Assembly (NCBI GenBank): GCA_964020155.1
Contig: OZ026565.1
Location: 2,712,053 to 2,776,052 of the forward strand
Length of the DNA: 64,000 nt
DNA from: Chondrilla cf. caribensis
Lineage: Eukaryota; Porifera; Demospongiae; Chondrillida; Chondrillidae
Reading direction: 5' to 3'
Shown one piece after another: positions 23,641 through 37,129 of this stretch. The position numbers and the translations under genes are program-made. Each line of letters starts with the position of its first letter. Within the stretch, counting starts at the first letter, position 1. The notes below the pieces were generated by a model. It searched no databases and was not told the DNA's origin. It was given only the letters and a program-made list of their open reading frames with translations.

Positions 23641-25061
23641 TTGTCCTCGATTGGTGGAGTGTTATCTCCTCTTGAGCCATGGAGACTGTTCGTTGTGTGG
23701 TGTCTGAGAGTGATCTCAGTAAACTTCGTTTATAGACCATTACATGTTGACGCTCTATACTTAGTTTAACCCTCGTAGCTTGTTGCATCGTTCTGTTAAA
23801 TACGATCAAAAACGGACGAAATAATCAATACTCGGGCAAAGAAGTCCATAAGGTCCATATTACGCATATTCATCTGTGACGTACTATATAATTATTTACT
23901 ACATACAATAATCATTCATAGATGAACTATAAAGACGAAATCACAGAATCCAGCACGGCGCCATTTTCGCAACACGTGACAACGTCCGGTTTCTTTTGGC
24001 TGGCACAAGCACTGTACGTATAATCATAGACTCTACACCCTCCAAACCGTGGCATTCAACACAGCAATCGATTATTGCTTCGAGCAGGGGTTTACGAAGT
24101 CTATCCGCTCACAAGTTCGCGGTGTATTTGACCCTGATACGCGTATTGCATGTGATAAAGCAAAAGTAGACTGGAGAAAATGGCGTCCAGCATTTCCGGC
24201 ATGGCCTTTGGAAATTTCTCATCCATTGGCCATTTCCATCCTTAGATTCCTATGATTTATGTAGTAAACTTCCCCAGTATCGCGATGATTATAATGTGCA
24301 AGACTTACATCCCGAAACTTCATGACGTATACCGTTTCCTTCGAGATGTTACTAGAAATAAAATTAGGCTATTCAGTATTAAATTATGGAATTGTATATC
24401 GTCGCCGAACCAGACATTGGATAACCGGAGGTGCTATGGTCCGATATAAAGGTCTGGCTCTCTAGATTCAAGTCGAGTTGGGAGCGAACTGCGCAAACAC
24501 ATAATTATAATGTATAGTGTGTAGATTAATATTACAGAACTAAGAAGAAAAATTCAATCATTCATTCAAGTTCCATTGAACCTTCAGCTCACTTATTTTA
24601 TAGGATACACTATATCAACATCATCATGAATCTATGTATAAGTTCTTTTGTTAGATATGTCGTTCATTTTCCATCGATCGCGGCTGCCATTTTTTTTATC
24701 GCATGCTTGTATAATATGGAATAGTCAGGGTGTAGTCTTTATGGTTCTGTGAAGTTATCGATTGTTATCGTCCCCGAGGACTACATACTCTCTCCTGTGA
24801 ATGTAGACATACAGCTCCGTGTACTGGACGTTATCAACTTTCCATGTTATGACAAGAAACTGAAAGGTACCCATTTTGATATTTGTTACTTAAAAATTCT
24901 GTTTGGCATCTTTTTGTGTGTTCGTTGGACGTAGAGGCTGAATGAGTAGTGTTTTTAGGGACTTTTTTTCTTTTTTCTTCGTTTTACTTTCTCTATGTTA
25001 ATTACTTGCTCAAATAATCGAGTATTAAAGGTTTTGTTGGTTTACATAGGAATTACTGAAG
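23641..25061. other. Intergenic: probable promoter and 5' exon region of the BAHD1-like gene
   Basis: No convincing coding region. GC-richer patches carry YY1-like motifs: CGGCGCCATTTTCG (23956-23969), AAAATGGCGTCC (24177-24188) and CGGCTGCCATTTTTTT (24681-24696). A 5' non-coding exon is expected because the first coding exon begins after an acceptor at 25080-25081. A candidate is the stretch ending at the possible donor GAAAG/GTACCC near 24865. Short frames at 24049-24255 and 24749-24934 are not recognised. Confidence 0.35.
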
Positions 25062-25082
25062 GTGCTGTTCATGTCTTTTAGA

Positions 25083-28000
25083 ATGTCTCAAATTGAACCA
25101 GTGGGAAATATGGCTAAAGTAATAGAATTAAATGATAAGAGCCCAATTTCAGAAAGGTCCAGGAGGCTACGAAAGATGTCAAAGAAGTTTCTTCAAATTT
25201 TTGAGAATTCTGAGGTTGATGATGATGTTAAGAAAATGACACTTTTTGTCAGTCCTCACTCTTCTCTGTCTAATGGAGAAAGATCACCTGAAAATTTTGT
25301 ATTAGACAGTAATGATGATATAAAAGATGTAAAAACAGAGCAAGTTGATGTGCCAACTGATAGTCAGCCTATTTCACACAACGGCGTATTTGTTGAAGAC
25401 CAGGTATGTTCTTGTATCTAGTGAGTTTGATTAATGAACCAATTCTCCTTTGCGGATCGATTTGGATGTGTTTTATCTTTGGGCAGATAACGTATGTCAC
25501 AATTTTATCATCAAAAACAATTATTCAATTGTACAACGTTTCACCCACTTGGGCTTCTTCAGGTACACACAACTAAATCTAAACTGATTGAACAATGTAA
25601 GTGAGTAAGTGAGTGGATGGAAAATTAACCAATGGGATCAAAGCATGCATGATGCCTGTCCAATCAGGGGATCCCACACATGACTCAGGGCTAACCCCAA
25701 GTCAGAAACACATCCAAATCGATCTGCAGAGGCTAGTATGTCAAAGAATTTCTACAATCAATTCTTTTTTTGTTGTTATGTAGGTGTATGGTTGTATCGT
25801 AAAGTGAACAAGTAGTAGTTGTATCCCTTCTGGATAGGCTACAGCAATTATAGACACTTTTTCTATGGACACTTTTCTAATTAATAGTTTGAAAGATTGC
25901 TATCAAGTAGACAAAGGTGTGTGTGTCTGCTGTAGCCAACCCAGAAGGGAGCAATATGTATCATGGTTGCATTTAGAATTATGCCTGTACCGTGTTTTGA
26001 TCATCTTGTAATTACCTACTACTCTATACTGTAACATTGCTAATTTAGTGTTTTAATTTGTGTGATTAATGTGTGAACAGGTGTTGCTAGGTTGATAATT
26101 AATAGACAGGGATAATAATCTTGACACGGACTATATTAGAGGAAGCAGGTTTATGTTTGAGGTATAAATCGACTCTTTATTGAGATCCCACCTGTCTCTG
26201 CCCATGAATACATACTAGTGAACAGTATCAATAATAGTATCCGATCTGGCTGCCAATTTGTGTGACTCTTGTCAAGTTTTGGCTTGTGTGAATGATTTAT
26301 CCTTTTGTTGTTTAATAGGTGTTAAACACAGTATCACCAAAAGGTACTGCCACCTATTCCATGGAGTCAGTCTTCAAAGGCAGGAGGGGCCGCCCTCCTA
26401 AACCTCTGATAGTTAAGATACCTAGGAAAAGAGTGCAATTACACATTGATAGCAAGAAAAGGACATCTAGTGAGTGTTAAGTAGTGCGTTTATGTGGGCA
26501 TGTTTTAAGTAGTGCGTTTATGTGGGCATGTTTTAAGTAGTGTGTGTGTGGGCATGTTTTAAGTAGTGCGTTTATGTGGGCATGTTTTAAGTAGTGTGTA
26601 TGTGGACATGTTTTAAGTAGTGTGTATGTGGACATGTTTTAAGTAGTGTGTATGTGGACATGTTTTAATATGATGTACATAGCTACAGTAGTCCTTGACA
26701 TTTTGAATTGGTTTGTATTTGTTTATTGATCACATATGAATCATTAATTAAACCAAATAGATTCTTATTTAAACTCTAGCCATAAACCCAAAAAGAAGGC
26801 TATATCCCATATAACATATACTATTGTAACTCAATTATTATACTTGCATACTTGGTACATACATACATTCGTACGTACATATTAAGTATCTTTTTCATAT
26901 TTACATGAGTGGAACTTTGTCTGCTAAGTGTAACTATATTCATTTTTAACTGTAGGGAATGGTCCCCATAATTTTGTCTCAATTCCAATCACAGAATCAA
27001 CTACTGGACAAGTTAATCGTGGTGAAGGGGGTACTTCATACAAACAGATGCCAATACATGAAGCAGGACCAGAAATTGGCAGGAAGAGCCTTCTGGTTTC
27101 TCAAGAATCTCCTTCCACTACGGAGCTGTCGCAAGAGACGGCTAATCAAATTGCTTGCCCTGAGAAATTACCCACAGACACAAGCCAGTTAAATTTAGCA
27201 ACCGTGCATGCTATCCTCCTGCAATCTTCTCTTCAACCATCAGTGCGTGAACAACCCAGCTCTAAGAGCTATGCATCATCTGACATGAATACATCTGGTA
27301 ATGATACCAGTTGTAATCGTATTGTGTCAGAATGCCCCAGGATTGATCCTGATTGCCATGTACAGAGTGGGAATATTTCCGAACAAAGCGTGAAGGCAGC
27401 TAGTACCTTTTCGGATCTTTCCACTACTTCACCTAGTGCTCCTTTACATCAGCCCATCCATGTTCATTCACAGTGTTTAGAATCCCTACGAGTGTCCTAT
27501 CCAAAGGATGTTCTTGGTCAATTGTGGATGCAAATTTCAAAGCAAATTGGAGGGAATCAAACTTGTGTTACAGGTCCTTGCAGAGCTTTTCCGGATGAAG
27601 CACAGATGTTGCAAACCTTACCTGTATCAGTGCCCTTGCCTAAGGTGTCCTTCCACTTGGATACCATGCCAGAGTCTGTGGAAGTACCAAGTACGTATGT
27701 CCGTATATATATGCTATAATAATTTCTTTGTATGTAGCCATGGCATATGGATTTGATTAAAGGATTGTTTATGTGAAATTTTGAGCTCAAATCAGCTAGA
27801 AACTACGACTTCATGACTACATAGTACAGGGGTAGTCATGATTGAGTAAACTGCATATATGTACGTATATAGTATGTATGTGTATAGCTAGTACAAATAG
27901 CATGAGAAAACTTGTTTTTACCCCTATGAATTGGATTATATATTGCTTATGTACAGTATATGTACATATGGTGTGCCTGTTTTTAACATGTTTAAACATT

Positions 28001-31000
28001 AGCTATAGTTACATTATATGTACGTAAGATTGAGGTATTCCTGAGTAAACGGTTACGGTACTTACTAATTGTTACTGTTATTTGCAAAATACTATAGATA
28101 TGTAGGTAGCTTTCTGTATTAATCTCTGCTTCACTAATCACTGCAGATGAAACTTGTGCATCGGGTAAAACAAGTGTCTATGATGTGGTAGACTGTTCCT
28201 CTTTGAATACACAGCATCTACAAGCTTCTATTCCAATCTCAGCTGCCTGTGCATCAGTACAGTGTGAAAGCATTGTACAATCCTCACATTTTGATCTTTG
28301 CAGCAGCCAACGCCAGACATTACTTAACGATATAAAGAAATCCTTAGAGTTCATGTCAACCAAAGGTAACTCGATGAATGTAGCTACTAGCGAATCTGTA
28401 GCCTTGCCTGTCCCGCTCCCCAAGGATCATACATATTGTCAATCAAATGATGACAGTGATGGGATACACAGTGATCATCATAGTTATCCTATGGAGACTA
28501 TGTCATCTAATGCTGAAAATCCACCTCAGTCTAATAAGTCACATCCAGAGGAAGTCAGCGATGAATCTTTTGCTGGTAAAGAACTCGAGGCACATGAAAT
28601 CTTGGATTTGTCCGGTGATACCAGTGAAGAGCAGATTAACAATACCTTGTGTGTAGATGATGGATTCTCTAACAAGGATGAAGTTCAATCAACCTCACTG
28701 AGCCCAAGGCCTTCTAGGGAAGTGGCGATGCAAAAACGACATGCAAAAGCTTTCCTGTATGATGAAAGTATCATTGATCTACTGTTTGAAGAGGAGGACA
28801 GCTCTTCAATGGATGCCAGCAAAATTGAAGACCAGCTCTCTGTACGTTCTCCACAGGTACACATTCTGCACCGTCAGATTTCAGTGACTAAGCTCTAGTA
28901 TAAAAGTCTCCCATAGTGCTAACGCATGCATTTGGGGTCCCATTGTCCCTCTAAATTGTAATTTTAATAATCATTGAAGTAGTAATCATTGACCCATTTG
29001 GTTTGGATTTCCTTTCTTATTGTTTCCCCTTTTACAGGGCAACTTAGTATGTAAATATCCTGGTTAGTGCATACTCCTGTATATACTTCTTGTTGGTATG
29101 TACTCCTGGTTAACACCCTGACTTCCTTCGTTACTGATTTAAGGTGATAACTAAGCTTACCCCAAGTAATGCTATAACCTACCCACGCAGTTGTCAGGGA
29201 TCTCAACGAGAACCCCTTCTTGGACTTAAGGGGGTGCAGGCTCTCCCCCCCACCTGTGGTGCCGCCCCCTGGCCTACGAAACCCGGAAGTATTTAATGCT
29301 AACTCTGATTAACTAACCTAAGATACCACTTAATTTCCCCTGGGGGATTGAGCCCGCACCACCCTTTCATGCCATAAGGCGGAGAGAAAAAAAAAACAAA
29401 AAAAAAATAAAAAATAAAAAAAAATAAAAAAATCGCAGAGACATTCTCAAAAGCAGTCTGCAACACGCCAGGAATTGTCGAAGTACCACGCGCCTGCTCC
29501 ACACAATCGGAAGTCATATACATAATATTAATATACACAATCGCCAGACACATGAACACACAGGTGACCCACGGCGGCGGAAGGCTATGCACTCCACTCC
29601 GGAAGTCGGTATTAACTTCATCTAACTTCCTTAAATTCCATTTAATACACATTCTTGGTTGGTATTTACTCCTGGTTAGATCATATTCATGGTTAGAACA
29701 TACTCCTGATTAGTACACACGCCTGGTTAGTACATACTCCTGCTCATGTGTGGAATCCGTATTGATTGATACATATTCTACATATACGTATCAACTGATA
29801 CTGGTAGCAAGTACCTCTCATTAGGCATAGAGGTTTTGTGACCCTTTTAAGGTACTTACTAAGCAAATTGAACTGTAGCAATAACCCTATTTGAAGATTT
29901 GGCCTGCTTTTTTATTGTCAAGTAATACAGAGTTGGGTGGAATTTGTTCCTTTATTGACATGTACACTGTCTGTACATATCAACCTACATGTATGTACAT
30001 TTTAACACCAAACATTGCCTCTCCATGCTAATTTTCATCCCCAATGTTCCAACATAGGGAAATGAAAACACATCTGCAAAGAAGAAAAGTACTACCAAAG
30101 TAACAGCTGTCACTGATTCATCTAAGGAAGCATTGCCAACTAGAAACTTGCGCCAGAGAAAAGGTTAGTTATGTTTGTTCCTGTGCGCATTCATTTGTAT
30201 CATCTAGTATCAGCATGTTTTAGTCAAGGTTCTTTCATACTATGTATACAATACACATGCACTGTACCATACATTATGAACCTGCAATGTGATGAGACCA
30301 TTCACCCTTTCAATTGTTCACTCTTCATCTGGTTTGATTGTAGTGTTGGCAAGTACGTACATGCTTCCATACCACCTGTACCATCCTATTCTGATTGGGT
30401 TTCTACTTGATATAAAGTCTAGTACAATGTGAAGTGATGTGATATATTAATGCTCCTGTACCACATTTGGTTTTATTTCAACATGCACCTAATGCATGTG
30501 TATTGTGGTTATCATAAACGTTTCATTAGCCCTATTCCATCATGCTTTTTATGTTACTTTGTGGTTAAAACTGTGTTAAAACCAATATATTGTATTTTAC
30601 GTATGTGCATTAATATACTATTTATGTATTATTTTTCCTAGAGCCATTTTCTTGGTCACCAAAGCAAAAGAACAAAATATTAAATACCAAGTGTACTTCA
30701 CAAGATAAGAAAACCGTGAATCCACCCATCAAAAGAGCAAGACTCCTGAAATCAACCAGCAAACCAACTTCCTTGAAGCTTACATTTCGTAAACTACCTG
30801 CCAGTGGCAAGCGAGCTGGTAGGTGTGCCAGATACATGCTCAAGGATGGTGTAGCAGGTTTTAAGCATGGAGATAAAAGTGAGTATGTTTGTGCATTTAT
30901 TACTCAAAGAATGGAGTCAATGACATTATACATTACTTTCTCTTGCGATCAGGTAGTACCAAGTCCAGGGCAAAGAATGAGAGGTTGGTATTGGCACCAC

Positions 31001-31829
31001 CACCTCCACGAGGTAGAAACTACTGGAAGCAAGCTCAAGCATGGCTCCCTCGAAATATTCCGCGTAGCAAATCAGCTGCGTATTCCCTCAGAAAAACTGC
31101 AAATCAACTGAAGCCATGGAAAGTTGATAGAAAATGGCTGGTAAGTATACAGTTTACATATACTGTATCTACAATAATCGTGTGTTGTTACACATCATAT
31201 GGTTGATTGACTGGGGGGTTGAAATGTTTCAAGCATACATACACGTTTGGTACAAACATGTGGACCATAAATATTCAAATAGGAATATGATAGCCAACTA
31301 GTACTAATGTACAGGATTCTTGTATGTGTGGCTTACTTCACAACTCTACATAACATAGTAGATTGAATACAGTGTTGTACTTATTTTTGAGGATTGTATA
31401 ACACATGTAAATTATCTGCTATAAGGTATTATGGTACATACATACGTATATTAAGATATATGTACTATTTGTGTTCATGAAATATAACAGGAATCCTTGG
31501 TAATAATATTGTTCATTAGCTACTACTTTATTTTAATAGCCTCCGCTTTTGAGCAGGATGGAATGTATGCACATGTGTGATTAATGTACACCAGGATAGG
31601 TGTGAATTGTGATTGGTATACGTACATACGTATGCATATATTTTCATTTAGGATGAAAACAATGGTTGGAAGTGGCTGGGAGATCCCATTTCTAGTGAGA
31701 AGTATAAGGAGGTACGTACATCTGTGTATGAACTAATACATACGTATACCTGTGTAGTATTGTTCAAAATGTTATGTGTGTGTGTTATATTATGTGTATG
31801 TATATATGTGATGTGTATGTGTGCACGCA

Positions 31830-31901
<72 letters not shown>

Positions 31902-34900
31902 TGTGTGATTGTTAGTATCGAGTGTACAGTAAGTTAAGATAAAGATTCTCGTCATTTTATAGGATTCACGATCATTTGTGACTATTATTATTACGGTTTT
32001 ATCACTTGTCAAGATAACTACTGTATGTATAGTGTATTGAGCTGATTTATCAAGGTAGATATAGATGAAGTTTTATCATCATGTAGGACTACCACTGTAC
32101 AGTAAGTATGTGTCATTTCTATCTATCAATGACTAGATATGCACAGTATATGTTGTACGTCAATATCTACCGATGATTCATAAAAGTGTTGTTTTCACAT
32201 CTGTTTTTTTTTCACTGATGATGTATAACTGTTGCTGTTTGTGAGTGCAACAATTATACATATGTACCTTTTCATTTTTATGATTCAGAGAGGAAAGAAT
32301 ATTACTCGTCAATATTTTATTGGAATGCGTAGAGGACTGAGGCAGGCTGAGGTGAGTATTGTGAGGATACTTTACATTGTGTATGGAGTGTGTATTTAGT
32401 GTGTATGGAGTGTGTATGCAGGGTTACATTGGGCATTTGCCCTCATTATCATAGTTGACGGAGAAAGAGTTGATCAAAAATCAATAGTTAAAGTCTCATT
32501 GGATTCGATAATTGTGATAAAAACTGAATTCACTTTGTCTAATGTGTATGCATTAATGCTATGTTAACTCATAGGTGTCAAATGCCCTTATTTGGAGGGA
32601 CCATACGTAATTTGATCACTTTGTCCTTATTGCCAGTAACCTTGTATCACTGTTTATGATTGTTGGAAGATTAGAACGTTTATTAGTAGTTTGTCCCCTC
32701 TCCTCCTCAGAATACTTCATGTGTATACAATATCCATCTGCATAGACCTGCCAGGTTGACACCTATGCTAATGGTACCTATTCTAACTGTACCTACAGAA
32801 TGTTAGGGGCACTTATATCAGTTATATGTACATGATTTGAAAATGCAAATTTCTGTTAGTTTGGGATATGTGAACTGCCTTAGTAACAGCTGATTATGTC
32901 AATATTGGTGCAGGTGCTATTAAATCTATATTTGTGAATATGTAATATGCATGGAAATTTTGTGCATCGCTAATATCTGCGGAATTGTGTGAAGACAATT
33001 ATTACAGTACTTATGTATGTGTGCATGTGCGTACTAGTATTCCATTTTTGTACATACTGTATGCATGCAACATACATATCTATGTATGTATTGTCAAAAT
33101 GTATTATCATGCCATACTGTACCAGCTGACATATTTGTGGTAAAATTGATAAATCAAATGTCTGAATATCACTTTGGTTCCAATTAAAGATTTAATCAGT
33201 GTATTACGTATCTTGCAACAGCTGTTATTACATTATTTGTTTGATTTAGCGTATATGCAAAACGGTTTGATATTATCCACAGTTTAATTTACTCATAACA
33301 CTCATGCTGTACAGTATTTGTGTAGCATATGTACTGCATTTGTATACACATGGACAGTACATGTACATACGAACTATTCGATACTGCCATAGACACACTA
33401 TACTACGTAACCGGGACTGGAAACATTATTACTGCATAATTTGCATTATTGTTATTACGTGTATGGTGTGTATAAATTCAGGAATGACATCACTTCCTGT
33501 GTTACCATGTATGTTAACATTTCGGAGGAACGTGAAATGACTGAGTTTTATTTTTGTTCGAAATGAAGCTATACAGCGTCCTATTGTAACGTGTTATACA
33601 TATTGCAATAGGACGAAACCGAAACTAAACACATAACTCATTTGTTCACTTGTTCAACGGTTCAGCAGTCGATGCTCCACCTTGCAAATTGGCATAAAAT
33701 TTTATATATTGAAATTTTGTGGGCACTGTTGCAGAGAACTCTTGGTCCGATAGACTGTGAACTGATATCAAGAAGGTTCCAGGTGTCTTCTTCTACACAC
33801 TCATAGGCATTAAGAATCTTATCCCCTCTTCTTTATTTCAATAGAAGAATAAAGGCACTGAAAACCCCCCTTTTTACATTCCTAATGGTGGGCACAAAAT
33901 CTCAGCCATAATCCATCTGATTGAAACAGTTCTTGTTTCAAAAAGTAGCTTATCGATCGGCACGTTCACTCATCATCCATTTAGGTTTTGTATATCAACG
34001 TAGCCTGAGTTATACCATAGAAACTCTATACTACAGTATAGAGTGTCTATGGTATATGTACTTATCATCCGTATATTGTATTGTAGGTGTATACGGCGGT
34101 CGAACCGGAAATGTTAACATACATGGTCACACCAATGCGTGGACGGATTCCAGTCCTGGTTACTTAGTATAGAGTGTCTATGATACTGCCTATACACAGT
34201 TATTATTATTATTGCATTTATCTCATTTGCTGGTATTCCCTCAGGATATTTACGTTCGTGACTGTGTTCTGGTGTTCACTGGTGACTCGGAACAATTTCC
34301 TTATATAGGAAGAATACTCAGTTTATGGCAGGATTGCAACTCAGGTATGCTACATCTATCACGCACGTATGTACATACATGTTTGTGTACTGTTCTACTA
34401 AGACTGGAATGACATGCTGTACATTTTCACTGTTGTGATGATTGAATATCACCATTGTATTGACTACTAAAGAGAAGTATGATGTGATTCAAAATCACAA
34501 GTAAATTTTGAATTGATATGCAATTACCATGTTTATTGATGTTAATCTCAAATAATGGAATTATGCTGAATGGCAAATTTTTGTTGTTAGCACACTTGCA
34601 TATGTACGTACATAGTAGTGCTACCATGGTAATTACAAGTATTAGCTATACATATGATGTCTTGGAGACTTGGATACAGTGTATCCTGGTTGGTGGTAAG
34701 ATTGAAGAGACCAACAGGGATACATATATCCTATGTACTGCTCAGATCCCCAGATGTGACAATTGATTAAATTGGAAGCTTTGAAAGGTCAGCAAATGGC
34801 TAATCAGGATATATTAATTTATATCACCTTTAGGAATGAAACAGGGAATGAATCTCTTTATGCACCCTTAGTATCCCATTCAAAAGATCCAGTCCCTGTT

Positions 34901-37129
34901 TACCTTCCTAAAAGTTGTGAACAAAGAATCCGCTTTGATGTATTGTACATATGTCATAGAGGAAAAAATGGCTGATGAAAATGGACATTGGAATGGCTGT
35001 CCAATGCAATGTCCTGAATGACGTAAGGAGAAGTCCTACAATAGCCTGGAGGAAATCAAAAATTCATCGAATAGAATTTTAGATAATATTATACTTTTAT
35101 TTTTTGAGATACTTGCCAGCCATCTATTGAGGATCCTGAGGCCATCACAGAACAACAACTGATAAATTTATTTATGTTATTACTCACCATTAATTTTAGC
35201 GAGTTGTTAGAAACATTACTTACCTTATTTTGTAGCACACACTGACCTACTTTCATCAATGCATACAATTAGCGATTTACATGCGTATGAAGTGATTGAC
35301 AATTTTTGTTCAAAGAGCTCACATCTGGACTAAAATTATGATTTTACACGCAAATAGCATTGGCGACCTAGATCTGACTCCCTATGTGACGGAAAACAAT
35401 TAGCCTCGCTATACCGCTTGGTAATTATCCAAACATGTCATTTTCTAGTATGTACAGCACTGAAATTTGATTAAACGATTGTTGAGGGTATCCATGGTGT
35501 GCACACATTAATCAAACAATTAGTTTGAACTCGTTGACCAAGTAATTGGTCTTTGAAAACCTGATTAGCAGCTAAGAGACCCAAGTCTGTAACAATACTA
35601 CGCACTGCTGCGCTTATAGTCTTCAGCATCTGGTCAATGTACAGTTATGATATTGTGATACAGATTGACTTGTGTCTTTGCAACACCTATACATACCTCA
35701 GACATACCTATATACGTACATACATACATGCATATACTGTACATACGTACGTATTATGTATATTTTGGTTTTTACTTGTATCTTGGCTTTAGATGAGATG
35801 ATGTTTACATGTGCCTGGTATCACAGACCCCAGGATGTATTAAGTCCAGTAACTGCTTCGTATTATGGAGAGGTATGAGTCCTTCATATTTCCATCTGTA
35901 ATGTGAGCACACTTCCCTTGATGAGAGCACAACACATATGGATTCCAAATATTAGTTGTAGTATGCCTAAATAGTCTACAACTATGACATGAAATACCTG
36001 TGTACATAGGGGCATGGACATACAGCACATACTTATTGAAATACCATTGTTCCATCTATCACATCAAACTTAGTGGAGCAATGTACGTACATTGCAGTTT
36101 ACATTTACAGGCTTGTGATGAATGAACTGTGAAGTTAGAATCTGGAATTAGCATACATATGCATGCATTTCAGAAATCATCTACATGGTCTAGCTGTGCT
36201 TATTGGATCGTTAATAACCCCTCACGTATGTATGTTAGCTTTGTGCTGTTTGCTACACTGTACTTATATGTGTCATTTGTATACTGTGCACCAGACACTT
36301 CTTTTCTATTCTTTAGAAAGAGCTCTTTGCTTCCAGTCATCGCGATGATAATCCAGTTGCATCCATCTTGGGTAAATGCTATGTTATGGGCTACAATGAA
36401 TTTTGCAGGTAAGTAAGGAAGTTATGCATATTTTTACTTGGGAGAGAGATTGAGTGAAATATGTATGCATTGAGCGTCTATGCCATCAACATCTGCACAC
36501 TGCATATGCATTGTACAAGTTGCTGTTTTCCTTCCTTCAGTGGAATTACCCACGTAAAGACTTGACTCTAGCTAGTACTTCACTTATTGATTTACATAAT
36601 TATGTGTTCATACTGTCATGATACTGCTTGCGTGTTATAATGGAGAACCCAATGCTTATTGGTACAGCGTTGCAATATATTATATGCAGTGATGTATTCT
36701 GTTTGCAGTCTATTATGAATGAATGACAAGTAATGGTACATGCGTAGTATTACAACTTATTCAGTTTGCATATGTAATATTGTACCAGCTTTTAGTTATT
36801 TCCATTTTATACTTTGATATTGCAGATTCAAAGCACTGTTGGCTGTTCATCGTGCCAAAGTTGGAGTACATGCCTCCTCCAAAATAGTACCCAATTTGTG
36901 TAATGCAGATTTTATCAGATACCATGTTCCTGTTGTAAAAGGCTTGGAGGATTCCACACATGTATACTACTGCAAAACATCACTGATTTCAGCAAGGTAT
37001 ACGTCAAACCGGTTCAAATCTCCCGTGCAAGGTGCAGGCAAGAGCAAAGTGTCAAATACTAAAATGATGCTGTTGAGTAGCCTCACCAGATCCCAGCAAA
37101 GTGAAACCGACAAAATCATGAATGAATGA
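25083..37129 (+). CDS. BAHD1: BAHD1-like heterochromatin protein with AT-hook and BAH domain, 13 exons, 1048 aa
   Basis: Exons: 25083-25403, 26319-26469, 26956-27690, 28147-28856, 30058-30163, 30642-30878, 30953-31140, 31652-31711, 32289-32351, 34245-34344, 35793-35872, 36317-36408, 36826-37129. They sum to 3147 nt with consistent phases. Start is MSQIEPVGN; an upstream in-frame ATG at 25071 is possible only if the acceptor at 25081 is not used. Residues about 128-136 read GRRGRPPKP, an AT-hook. The long Ser/Thr-rich middle is low complexity, and basic patches follow (RNLRQRK, PIKRARLLK). The C-terminal BAH domain runs from about residue 860: VRDCVLVFTGDSEQFPYIG, MMFTCAWYHRPQDV, KELFASSHRDDNPVASILGK, then CYVMGYNEFCRF, which is the order seen in BAHD1, a silencing factor that binds H3K27me3 in vertebrates. 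The family name rests on this domain; TNRC18/BAHCC1 are alternatives. Confidence 0.8.
25445..25733. mobile_element. MITE family B in BAHD1-like intron 1
   Basis: About 290 bp with terminal inverted repeats: the left has GATCGATTTGGATGTGTTT preceded by TTTGCG; the right is the reverse complement, with AAACACATCCAAATCGATC followed by TGCAGAG. There is no ORF. It lies 40 bp after the first coding exon. Confidence 0.7.
25817..25960. mobile_element. MITE family C, short hairpin element
   Basis: About 140 bp, bounded by TCCCTTCTGGATAGGCTACA and TGTAGCCAACCCAGAAGGGA, an inverted repeat with two or three mismatches. Non-coding. It sits only about 85 bp from MITE family B in the same intron. Confidence 0.6.
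26478..26667 (+). repeat. 26-28 bp minisatellite, about seven units
   Basis: Tandem units of the form AAGTAGTGYGTTTATGTGGR then CATGTTTT. Units 1, 2 and 4 are 28 bp; the others are 26 bp. The last three units are identical to each other, which points to recent expansion. The array starts within the donor region of BAHD1-like exon 2. Confidence 0.85.
28990..29760. repeat. Repetitive intron segment: CTCCTGGTTAG repeats, poly(A) block
   Basis: Imperfect copies of TACTCCTGGTTAG-like text occur at 29060-29115 and 29655-29745. They flank a foreign-looking block (about 29170-29640) that has GC-rich edges and an A-rich core (29388-29432). The edge GTGCCGCCCCCTGGCCTACG resembles 38930-38946. No clear termini or coding content. 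Confidence 0.4.
31824..31912. repeat. GT microsatellite
   Basis: About 30 or more GT units in the intron after BAHD1-like exon 8. Cysteine/valine-rich and histidine/threonine-rich frames here are artefacts. Confidence 0.9.
32352..34244. other. Long BAHD1-like intron 9
   Basis: AT-rich with no recognised gene. It holds two palindromes: CGTCCTATTG/CAATAGGACG arms at 33577-33586 and 33606-33615, and a 40-bp near-perfect palindrome at 34014-34053 whose right arm AGTATAGAGTGTCTATG recurs as a direct repeat at 34166-34182. Confidence 0.5.
34345..35792. other. BAHD1-like intron 10
   Basis: This intron splits the BAH domain. One 70-codon frame (34763-34975) has protein-like composition but matches nothing I know. 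The rest is AT-rich with TACGTA words. Confidence 0.45.

Noticed and set aside
24049..24255. 68-codon frame upstream of the BAHD1-like gene
   Set aside because: No recognisable domain, no splice support and no conservation evidence from sequence alone.
29299..29652. 117-codon minus-strand frame with a run of Phe
   Set aside because: The Phe run is the poly(A) block read in antisense; the rest is repeat-like. A tRNA-derived SINE was also considered for 29340-29385, but box A/B spacing does not fit.
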